Shown: positions 24,745 through 34,620 of the stretch, piece by piece | How positions within the stretch are numbered: the first letter of the stretch is position 1 | Layout: every line of letters starts with the position of its first letter | Source: Lycocorax pyrrhopterus obiensis | Lineage: Eukaryota > Chordata > Aves > Passeriformes > Paradisaeidae | Direction of reading: 5' to 3' | DNA: 64,000 nucleotides | NCBI GenBank assembly: GCA_014706295.1 | Contig: JACSVZ010000011.1 | Coordinates: forward strand, 8,164,663-8,228,662 | Notes under the pieces: generated by a model | What the model was told of the DNA's origin: nothing | The model's database searches: none | Seen by the model: the letters and a program-made list of their open reading frames with translations, nothing else | Made by a program: the position numbers and the translations under genes

Positions 24745-25981
24745 CTTCTTTGCATCGATGCCGGGGCCGCTAGCTGCCTCCATGGGTTATTCGCTGGAAG
24801 GTGGCACCGCTCCTGCCTTCATTGCTGCCGCTGCTGCCGCTGCTGCCCTGGGTTTTTATTTTCTTTAGCTCTCGCCAGCCTCCCTCTCTTTTCTTTGTCC
24901 TGGCTCCTTTTCCTCCTCCTGATCTTGCTGCTGGGGCTGCAGTGCAGACACACATAATAAAGCCAGGCTTGGCTGGAAATGTAGCTGAGTCCCAGCAGGA
25001 GGATGTGAGGAGTGGAGTCCCGGCGGGGGAGCGCTCTGATCCCGTAGGGAGCCCCGCGCAGCCTGCGCCGATCAGACGGAGAGAGAGCCAACAGCACCGA
25101 GCCATGGACGGCCCGGGAAATACAGCGGCCGCCCGCAAAACGCGGACCGCCGCCGCGGACCGGACTCGCGGCCGCGCGGAGCCGCCTCCACCCCCCCGCC
25201 CCGTCGGGTCCAGCCCGGCCCGGCCCGGCTCGGCTCGGCCCGGCCGGCGCTGAGTCCGCGGCCGGGCGCGCAGAGCGCTGCCCCGCGCGGACGGGCCGGG
25301 CTGCCCTCGATCTGCACCGGGGCGGGGGCAGTGAAATCCCCCCCGAGTGCGAAGGGCTCAGCGGCCGCGGGAAAAGCCGCGGGCGGTTTTTAACACACGC
25401 ACACATCTCCGCTGGGCTGTTGGTGCAGAGCTGGGAGGAAGAGTTACTTTACTCTGCCTCTCCCAAGGTGTTAAATTTAGCAGGACCTGGAGTCGCCCGT
25501 GCCTCTCCACTGGGAAGGCAGCTTCTGGAAAAATCTGAACTTGTCATCTCACGGAGCACTTGGTGCCAAGTTATGAATGAAATTACTCAAGATAAACACT
25601 CAGTGAGTTTCTTCTCCCGTTTAGACAGGGCTTGTTCGTTTCACGGAGCCTTTACTGCTGTGTACGAACAAGGTGCATCCAGCACTTCATTTACTGTACC
25701 CCAAGCAGCCCGTGAGGAATTGTGTCTCCAAGCATCCTCACCCCGGCACGTAATGGGCCATCACGAGAGCCCAGACAGTTGTACATCTGGACATCAAAAG
25801 AGAAGGTGTCTTGGATGAAAGGAATGGGTTTTGCTAAGATCCTGTGAAAACAGCCCTGGCAGAGGAAGGTGCTGAAGCCAGGCCCCAGGGCAGTGGTGAG
25901 GATGCAGCGCTGCGCCCAGCCTGCGGGCTCGCATCAAACAGGGGTGCAGGGGGCTGTGTATAGGCATTGTTTTCTTGCTAG

Positions 25982-26063
25982 TGGTCTCCACCTGGAAAAC
26001 ATCTTTTTCCCCCACACCAAAAGAAACCCAAACAACTCAGGAATGAGTTTGTCATTTAATCAG
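25982..26063 (+). ncRNA. Candidate second exon of a divergent non-coding transcript
   Basis: This 82-base segment is preceded by a good polypyrimidine tract and acceptor (TTGTTTTCTTGCTAG) and followed by a perfect donor (CAG|GTGAGT). It is the nearest well-bounded plus-strand exon downstream of the donor at 24,737. It contains stop codons and no notable reading frame, so any transcript is likely non-coding. Chance pairing of splice-like sites is common in introns and intergenic DNA, so this remains a prediction. Confidence 0.28.
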
Positions 26064-26734
26064 GTGAGTTCAATATAGAACTGTAAAATTTTTTCTTAAT
26101 GCAGCATCACATTTGAATTGGTATTTAGTGGTGATTTTCTTAAGGTTTGACAGAAACTATTTGGTTTAGTAATGTCACATTAAAGGTTTAGAGTTCCCTC
26201 CTACTGTATGATTCCAGATTACCACCACAGACTGGACATACAGTAAAAAATGTTTCCTATAACACCACTAAAATCAAGGTATACTTCCTCCACCCCAATG
26301 CACTAAGTAGCAAATTGGGGGTTCAGAAAGGCAGCCTGGAACAAGGATGGATTGCTAAAGAGCCCATGGCCCCAATTCTGTTTCCAATAAAAATGGGAGT
26401 AACTCTAGTTGACACAGATTCACCACCGTAAAAACCAATGTGGTATCAGTTTCTGTAAAGAAATAAGGAAGGTTGACAAGGAGAAAAAAATGTTGTGATA
26501 CAGATATACTGAAAAACACAGGATCATGGTAAATTTGGTCAGCGTGACCCTAGATTCATATCCATTGAGCATCAGGGTTGGATCAGGAACTGAATTACTT
26601 CTCTATCCTTGTCTTATTGGAGAGGCTTAATCCCCAGGCTATCAACTTGTTTCTGTTCTCTCACTGGCCCAATGAATATTTAATTATTCTTACAAAGCAG
26701 AACAGCTTCAGCAGGACAGATTCTCATCCCAGAA

Positions 26735-26820
26735 TGTGCTGGCGGTTGGGCACTCTCAGAGGAGTTCAGAGACCCAAATTCAAATCCCTGTGCAATCAGG
26801 CAAAGAGGGGATTTCAATCT
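26735..26820. repeat. Possible ancient amniote repeat with an imperfect hairpin
   Basis: ATTCAAATCCC (from 26,778) and GGGGATTTCAAT (to 26,818) form an imperfect inverted repeat around TGTGCAATCAGGCAAAGA. This resembles fragments common in reptile and bird genomes where a tRNA-like TTCAAATCC box is followed by a mirrored copy. The family is unnamed here. Confidence 0.33.
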
Positions 26821-28369
26821 TAGTTTTACACATTCCACTTGGCAAGTAATTCCCAAGCACCATTGCCACCCCAAGCCGTTTTGCCATCCAGCCCTCTGTT
26901 CCCACATTTTCTATATTTTTTAAAAATCATTTTAAATCACATGATTAAAATGAAGCAACTTTTCCCCATTTCTTAAATTCGTTAGGAAATCTATACATTT
27001 TCATTTTAATTTTATTTTGTTACATTTTCTGTTGCTGGAGGGCCAGTGAGAAGGTTTATTTGCAAGGCCCTACCCAGTTCACAGCAAGGTGAGGAGCCCT
27101 GGTCTGAGCATCCCCAGCCCCTCCAATGAAAGTAGTTCAAGTTCACTCCTATAGCTGTTGCCAAAGCAGCAGCACCCTTGAAACCGCTGCCTTCCATGGT
27201 GGCATCTGTTGAGAAATACCCAGTTTATAGCTGGAGATAAAGAAAGCGGGAAGGCAGGTTTGACAGAAAAAAATGAATCACATACATAAATCTGTCTTTA
27301 AATGTAGCACACACATATATAATTATTAATTCATCCCTCTCTATTATCTTCAAACCCAGCAATACACAGATTTCCTCCAGGCCCTGCTCTGTAAGTACAT
27401 CTCTGCTCCACAGAGTTTTCCAACATGTGCCTAAATGCTTTGCTGCTCTATTGTCACAACACATCATTTGTGCATCTCCTCCAGATATATGTACATGGAG
27501 TTTATGTGGTCCCGCAGCCACTCTTGAGCAAAGAAAGCCCCATAACCCTGCTGGGCCCCCCAGAGAAATGCAGAGTTCACCCATCCAGCCTCTCTTCCCA
27601 GCACCAGAACTTAAACTCATATTGTCATTAAAATAGATACATTCCAAGACTGCTAATAACAAGGGAAGACTTCACAGGCTTTATTAAAATATTTAAGGCA
27701 AATGACACCAGCCTGTGTGCTAATTTAATAAAAATACATTTAATAATTTAATTTAATTATGGTAATTTAAGAATGCAATAAAAATATATTTTGAATCTCT
27801 TATCAATCTTGTTCCCTCACAGATGCCTTTCCTTTTTATTCTGGGGAATTTTAATAAAAGCACAAAGCCAAGAGTGCGGAGCTGTTCTCTCCGGGACAGA
27901 ACCAAGAGCCCTCCTGCAGCTCCGGATGACGTCCATGTCTCATTGGGTCGCTGGGACAATTTGGATGCCGGATTCTCTGCTTGTAACCCCTTTTGGGAAT
28001 GTCATTGTTTTATATTATGCATGACACAGATCCTATACTATACACAATGCAGCTGCTGGTGAGAGGGAACCAGTCCTGAGATGCAGAGGAGCCCCACGAG
28101 CTCAGCGTGGCTTGTCTGAAAACAGGATTTGCTAGTGGAGGCATCCGCCCCCTCCACCATCAGATTTCCCGTCCAAGCCCCATGAGGCTGACACGAGGCA
28201 CCGATCCCTGATCTGCAGGGGCGTGGTGGTCCCTGCCCCTCCACTCACTGCCATGCTTCTCCTCAAAGACACCAGTGCTGGTATCAGAGCACTCCCTTTT
28301 CTGGGGGAAACCGATGCACTTGCTTTTCATGCCAGCTAACTTAAGATGTTGATTTAATTTTGCTCTGCT

Positions 28370-28640
28370 TTCTTCTGCCACATGCATGCACAGTGAACAT
28401 AATTTTTAAAGTTTGATGACTTTCAGGAAGATACTATCCATAACAATAGTGACATCTGAGATAGTCCCACCCTGGCAGCATTATAGGAAACTGATTGGCC
28501 TTTCTCTGGAAAATGCAGGCGGGACTACCAGCCTCTCTATAGTTATAGGTTTATTTGCCTTCAATACTTGGAGCAAAACCCTATATATTTCTAAGTATAG
28601 ACAATTATTTTGAAAGTGTTTCAGAATCGGTTTGCAATTA
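28370..28640. promoter_or_regulatory. Regulatory-looking non-coding segment
   Basis: The segment is unique in appearance, has no homopolymer or repeat signature, and is enriched in TATAG/TTTAT and ATTGG-type words. It stands between more ordinary sequence. Called on texture only. Confidence 0.2.
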
Positions 28641-31600
28641 CAAGTTACATAAAAATGGCACAGTTGTGTAAAAAAAGATACAAACTTCATGAAAGGGATG
28701 TTAAACAAGGACTATGGGAGTTAAGCACCCAATGAATCAGGCCTGCTTTGAGAAAGCCAGCCTCAGTAATGATTTAAACTTTCTAAAATCAAAAAGGAGT
28801 ATCTTCAACACAAAGAGACTGAGAGGGTGATCACCCGTTACCAGGCAGCAGAGGGAAGATCACCATAATTGTAGAGCAGCCAGTAAGAGTCAACTTTAAA
28901 TTAAAGAATGTACCATATGTATAGACCTAATTAAGAGATGCCGCATAATATCTGAGAAATGTGGCAAAATGCTCATGCCTCAGAAAAAGCCGTACTTCAC
29001 AATCTGGTCAAAGGGTGCAGCTAAAACGACCATGCAAAATGGGAATTGAGCAGTGCCAAGACCTGGTGTCCAAGGCACCTCTACCCTCACCAGCCCTCAG
29101 CACGGCAGGAGCTGCTCTGGCTGAGGTTTGACAGAGGTGAGCGAACACCTGAGCTCTCTGGATGTGCAAAGAAATACAGGCACATGCAGGAAATTATTAA
29201 AAGGACTAGATTATTTCTTAAAAGAGATAATGTTTTCAAAGCACACAGCACAATGCAATCATTCAGTGGAGAGTCAAATGTCACAGTGGATACAGCTGCA
29301 AGACAGTGTCGCTCTTTATTTACAGTAAAATATGTCAAATAGGGAACACAAAGGCATCGTCAGGATAAACATGGGACTGGAGCACACAAAGGCAGGCGGC
29401 ATCCGCAGCGCATCAGACAACCTGAATAAAAGCCCCGACTACAATACCAGCCCAGTTTCTATGGTGCTCTTGAGTTAAAGCCTCCAAACACTTTACATAA
29501 ATAAATAACTGGCATCCCACATTTTAGTCATAAGCAAGGACTGACATAGCCTAAAATTTGGGCTACAGAGCAGCAGAAACTAGAGGTGCTTCAGATGGAG
29601 GATATGCACACTCGAAGAATTGGTGGTTTGTCTGCAGGCAGCATCCAGCCAGAGCACCTGAGTTTACACTTTGGGAAGTTACAGTGAAAAGGGATTGAGA
29701 TGTTTTCCAAGGGCACTGAAAAACAAAGGAAAGTTTCCTGTGAAACACACGTTAGTATGCACAGGATTAGGAGCCTGTTTCACGTGCACAAACCATGTGC
29801 ACCAATGTTGGTATTCATACAGCTCGAATAAGCAATGATTTTAAATTCTTTTTCACTTGTGTATGGCTTTTACTTCTGGCAATCATTTTTCTTTAGTTAA
29901 AGAAGATACAATAGTCTGAAATCAAGATAGAGTAAGTGGTGCAGTTAGTGACATTTTTTGAAAAATACTATCGTACACCGGAGCTGAATTTAGTTCAAAT
30001 ATCACAAAATAACCATCTGTAGATGAATCACATACACATCCCCTTCCACAGTTACAGTAAAAGTCATTACTGATAATAGTGCTAAAGACACAGATCATGC
30101 AATGCCCTACAAATACAAGCAGGTATTCCATAGCTGACCAAGTAAAGTATTCATTTCGGTCTCTGTTCCAATTAGGTGTGGGAGTCAGGCAGAGGATCTG
30201 CACTTCATGACAAAACCACCTTTAGCACAAAGACTTTTCCAGGCTCTGCATCTGCCTTTTGAATATTTCTGTAATGATAACTTAGGGCATTATATTGTTA
30301 CTTAATAACTTACAATGTTTAGTATAAGAAAGTATCATGTTTCCGTATTTTTAACACAGCTCAGAGAAAGTCTCTCTCTGTGATCCACATATTCTGTGTT
30401 CCTTTCATTCTCGTTGGTCGTGGGTCTGTACTGCTGCTCAAAGGACATAAAGAATAAAAAAAGACATTCTTCGTTTGAATTAGTTAAAAGTGGGTGAAGT
30501 CCTGGTGCAGGAAGGTGCTCGGTGGCTCTGGGGTGAACTGGCCAGTGGAACTATGTTATAGGCTCTCCAGCTGCTGGCTCCAGCACGGTCCCCTGTCCCT
30601 CACCCTCTCCTTGATGTCAGCTCAGCTCTGCAAGCTCCGACAAGGCATTTCTGCAATGAGGATGGGTCACTGCATCTCTTTCCCCGTGAGAGTAGTTCAG
30701 TGTGCCCACTGAGACCCTTTCTTACCAGGGTTGCGATCAAAGAGCTCATTCACTTTACCGGGCTTTGTGACTCGGGTGGAAGCTCCCCTTGTACTCAACA
30801 GGCATCTTCACTGCTCTCTGGCCAGCAGCGGTGGCAAAAACCACGATACAGGATCTATAATTTTATTCATATCTTTGCCAGCATTGCTGACTCGGATAAT
30901 GTTGGGACACGGAGAATGAAAGTCAGCTGGAATGACAAGTGAAAAAGCCGGAGGAGAGGGGAGGCACAGCAAGGGCAGCACCAGGAGCTCAGCAGGGGGC
31001 TCCAGGAGCTCCAGGGCAGAGCACGGCAGCGGCCTTCAAAGCTGTTCCTTCTCCACCAGTACAGAGCCGTTTAAGTGCACTCTTTAAGTTGAATGCTGTG
31101 TACTTTTACATAACTGAAGGAGAACAAATACCCCATTAGCAGATAATTAGCACTTGGACTCTGAGTACTTATTTAAGGTATTATGGATCGACCTCCAGCA
31201 TTAGGAGTGATTCATGTCCCTCATATATTCAAGCATCCTTGTTTCTTTTCATGATTATAAATTTCTGTGCCATGTATCCCTGTAATGTTTATGAGATGTT
31301 CAGAATTACAGTCCAGAGACAGAAGATTTCCCTATCTAGAGAAAAAGTTTAGCAATGTTAGTAACTAATAGGGGGCACATCACTTTTCCTTCCACCTTGG
31401 AGTCAAAAAGTCCCATTCACACTAGCCCGGGATCATCTCTCGAAGTGGATGGTGGATTTTCTCAGCCATTAAGCCCGGTCCCAGCAGGGGTGAGGAAGTG
31501 CTGTGAGGCCTCGGGGCAAACTCACCCCAGGAACTGGACCTGGCAGCACCCATACCATGGAAACTCTCAAAATGTGGTATCAAAGACTGCCAAACACAAC

Positions 31601-32559
31601 CAGGCAGCTGCCGTCTGGACCGGCTCCTATCAGGAGTCACAGAGCAACCTGTCGCCAGGGTCCAGACTCTTACAAGCATTTTACATGAGTAGACACAGCT
31701 TGTCTAATAATTCCTACATTTCCAAAGGCTTTCACTCCATTGATATTTTCCCAATAAAACAACAGGGAGAAGCGATCTCTTCCCCACCTGTTTTCTCATA
31801 AACAAAAAAAAAAAAAAATAGTCCTTGAGCACATTTCCAATTCTGCCAGCATCAGCCAGCCATCTACTAATGCTGCCATGTCTTAAAATAGTGTGCACCA
31901 AGCAAAGATGCTGACCCTTTGCACCAAAACCTTCTCACCCTCGAGATTGTCTCTGCCATGAAAACCATCACTGGCAGCTTTGGCAAGTAGTGGTACGAAA
32001 CCAGTGCTCACAACTGCAGTACAATGTGTCCCAGCTCAGCCTGTCCCTGCCTGACATCCCTGTCCCAGGGGATGCTGCCTTTCTACCCTCAGAGCTGTTC
32101 ACAGTCCAGAAAAGCAAAGTCCAAACAGTGGCTTCACATTAAACCAAGCAGCTTGAGGACAGGCAGCCGAACTGCTGCTGTCACCTCCTCTTCCAGCTCC
32201 TTTCCACTGAACCGAAGAAAAGAAAACTGAAACACAAATCAAGTCCCATTCTACAAAATTAATAGTTTCCACTTGCTTCTTTTCTGTGTCTGCTTTCATT
32301 CTGTAATTACGCAAAAAGACACAACGTACTGCATGGTGCTATTGATTAGCAAACCCCACAGCTGCACAGGCAGACCCGCAGGCAGTTCTGAAAGAGGCAT
32401 TTTAAAGAAAGTTTGTTCTTTAATACCAAGATTTTTATGGTCCCTCTTCTGATTTGGTGTGAAAACATGGATGAGCTTGTGGTAGGGAGCAGGTGGCAGT
32501 GTGAGAACATGCAGTTTTTATTGTTGTAAAAAATTACACAAGAAAGTTATCTCTTTGCT

Positions 32560-32589
32560 ATTGAATAGAAAATTATTGAATAGAAAATT
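32560..32589. repeat. 15-bp perfect tandem duplication
   Basis: ATTGAATAGAAAATT occurs twice in direct succession, probably a recent slippage or short tandem duplication. Confidence 0.9.
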
Positions 32590-33089
32590 ATCTCGTTTCT
32601 AATGAATTATGATGCCAAAAACCCAGGGAAAAGATCTCATTCTCTATTAAATTCAGTAAGATTTGTCAAGTAGTTTCTATAGAATCTGCACAGGTTTCTT
32701 CATATGTCTCTCAGTTTCATCTCTCCAGAGGGTTTTGGGAGGGTCACAGAATATTTCCCTGTTATCAGCCCAACTGATGTTCTGTTTAAATCCTATGATT
32801 GGCAGTGTTTATTTTTCTCTTATTAGGACTCCTTTTGTAGATGGAAAGGAATAAGTCTTATCAGCAAGAAGGCTTACAGTCAGCTGGGCAAAATAGGAGA
32901 GGCCATAGGGTTTAAAGAGAACTGGATTTGTTTACATTTATTTTTAGGGTTTTATTTTTAAATCCTAAAGCACATTTTTAAATGGATCAGTGCAAATTCT
33001 TAAAATGCGCATAACAATACAACTTTAAAAATTGCCCTGCTGTTTACTTGGTTATCTTGCTACGTTGCTCAATGTTATTGTCGTGTCCT

Positions 33090-33097
33090 CCAATCAG
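33090..33097 (+). promoter_or_regulatory. CCAAT box (NF-Y type)
   Basis: CCAATCAG is the full NF-Y core with its preferred flank and sits at the border of the orphan CpG island, where a plus-strand start 60-100 bases downstream would be well placed. Confidence 0.5.
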
Positions 33098-33829
33098 GCA
33101 CCGAATGCCCAGAGTCCCGGTGCCTGGAATTTCTCAGAGGCGGGCACAAGCATCCACGAGGGCGGCAGATGAAAGACTCCCACTCCTGAAGCTTGCACAC
33201 TTCTCCGGGCAACCACCACTGCTGTCTGGGCGACCAGACTCCCGGGGACTGCCAGGGGATTTCCCAGGTCGGCACTGCCCTGGGGGTCCAGCTGGAAGGG
33301 CACGGCACAGCACGGCACCGGAGCACCGGGGCAGTTCGAACATCGCCACGGAGCCGCCGGCCATGGTGGGCGCTGTGAGCCCGGCTCTGGCCGGCCACAG
33401 TGGCGGCTGCAGGGCTGAGTGCTCGTGCCCGCAAATCGCGGGGGAATGTGATCCCAAAGTGATGGCCATCCTCGGGAGCCATGGCCACTCGGGGAACAAC
33501 ATAATGCCAGGTCCTGACATGTCTTCTCGAAAGGGGAAAAAAACACACCTCCGTATAGCCACGCCGTGGGAAAGGAGCCCGCTGCACCATTTGGGAGCCC
33601 GCAGCCCTGGTGCCGTGCCCAGCCTCGGGCGAGCAGCTCGGAGGGGCTCACGGCGGCACAGCCGGGGCGTGGGGCCACTCTGGGAGCAGCTGGACAGGCC
33701 ACGAATTCCTGCCGGCGGCCAGCCCGGCGGGGCATAGCAACGGGAGCCGGGGGAGGAACGGGAAGCAGCGGGAGCTGTGAGAAAGCGAGCGGCGCCGCGG
33801 GGCGAGGCGGGGGCCGGCGCGGGGGCGCG

Positions 33830-33851
33830 GAGGAGGAGGAGGAGGAGGAGG
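33830..33851. repeat. (AGG)n triplet repeat
   Basis: About seven AGG units in the core of the CpG island, running into GGCGGCGG. The run is purine-only on the plus strand. Confidence 0.85.
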
Positions 33852-34389
33852 CGGCGGGGGCGGCCAGGCCGGGGTGCGCGGCGGCGCTCGGGCCCTCCCG
33901 CCGGGCACGGCTCCTCTCCGGGCAGCCGTACGCCACCCAAAGCCGCCGGTTTGCGGCCGCTCAGGTTCGTGCCAGCCTGCCCCGGGCTCGGGCCCCGCGA
34001 CACGCACCGCGCTGCCGCCAGCCCCGCAGCGGGCTCGGGGCCCTGCTGCCTCCCCCGCCGCTCCCAGCCGGGGCACACACCGAGTGCCCCCCGCCAGCGC
34101 TGGCTGCCCTGCCCGCCTCTCACAGCGCCGCTGTCTCGGCCGAGGCTGCGGAACGGCATCGCTTCCCGGGCCACAGGGGGCGTTTGAAGTGCCGTGGCCC
34201 CGGGGTCCCTCCGCCGCTCGGTGCAGCCGTGGCTGCTCCGCACAGGGTCCAGCTCCCGAGGAGAACCAGCCTCGCTGGGGGCAGGCATTGCAAAGCCACT
34301 AGATTTCATGTCAGAAAGGATGTTTTACTGCACGAGTTTGTTCTTCTGCTTGAAGAAAATGTTAATCAAAATGCAGAGGAGACACAATA

Positions 34390-34620
34390 GCTGTACAGAT
34401 ACATTAAATATCTAGTTACTACGCAATAAATAATTAATAAAGTTAATCTATTTCACCATACTCTGGTCAAGTAATACCCTAACAACCAATCAATAGCAAT
34501 AAGGCATAACATTTGTATGAGCCTTCTCTTTGCTGTGTGATCATTAATAACCAACAGCTGAGCACTCCCGATATCGAAGGCCAGCAAAAACTTCAGGAAG
34601 TTTCAATTACATCCATGATT
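34390..34620. promoter_or_regulatory. AT-rich regulatory-looking segment beside the orphan island
   Basis: Just right of the CpG island the composition switches to AT-rich sequence with clustered homeodomain-type cores (AATAAATAATTAATAAAG near 34,425 and GATCATTAATAACC near 34,540) and CAAT words. The sharp switch and lack of simple repeats resemble a promoter-flanking enhancer. Confidence 0.25.

Larger units (their letters stand above)
23390..25400. promoter_or_regulatory. Main CpG island and presumed promoter of the ZNF423-type gene
   Basis: CG dinucleotides are dense across this 2-kb block and sparse on both sides. It covers the first coding exon and about 1.6 kb upstream of it. It contains tandem GC-box-like GGGCGG repeats (24,656-24,674), an inverted CCAAT box (23,660-23,667), CGG-triplet runs (23,678-23,730) and several A/T homopolymers (24,019-24,318). 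No clear TATA box was found in a convincing position, which fits dispersed CpG-island initiation. The exact start site cannot be read from the sequence. A strong plus-strand splice donor at 24,737/24,738 suggests that the island fires in both directions. Confidence 0.8.
25401..33049. other. Upstream intergenic stretch, no protein-coding gene seen
   Basis: These 7.6 kb upstream of the island are mostly AT-leaning. Apart from the candidate exon at 25,982-26,063 they hold an old repeat hairpin (26,735-26,820), TAAT-rich sequence at 27,660-27,800, a regulatory-looking segment at 28,370-28,640, an A15 run (31,804-31,818) and a 15-bp tandem duplication (32,560-32,589). Confidence 0.55.
33050..34310. 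promoter_or_regulatory. Orphan CpG island upstream of the ZNF423-type gene
   Basis: CG density rises abruptly from about 33,080 and peaks at 33,600-34,270. A consensus CCAAT box (CCAATCAG, 33,090-33,097) sits at the left edge and a GGA/AGG triplet run (about 33,830-33,851) lies in the core. It is 9-10 kb upstream of the first coding exon. It may be an alternative promoter of the same gene, the promoter of a non-coding RNA, or an enhancer-type island. Long open frames here (391 codons on minus, 274 on plus) overlap each other and resemble no family. Confidence 0.6.

Noticed and set aside
34168..34182. CTCF-like GGCCACAGGGGGCG in the orphan CpG island
   Set aside because: One base is missing between the CCA and AGGGGGC halves relative to the consensus.
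33134..34309. 391-codon open frame on the minus strand, with 274- and 280-codon frames overlapping it
   Set aside because: They lie in a CpG island where stop codons are rare, overlap on both strands, are rich in Arg/Pro/Ala/Gly, and show no domain I recognise.
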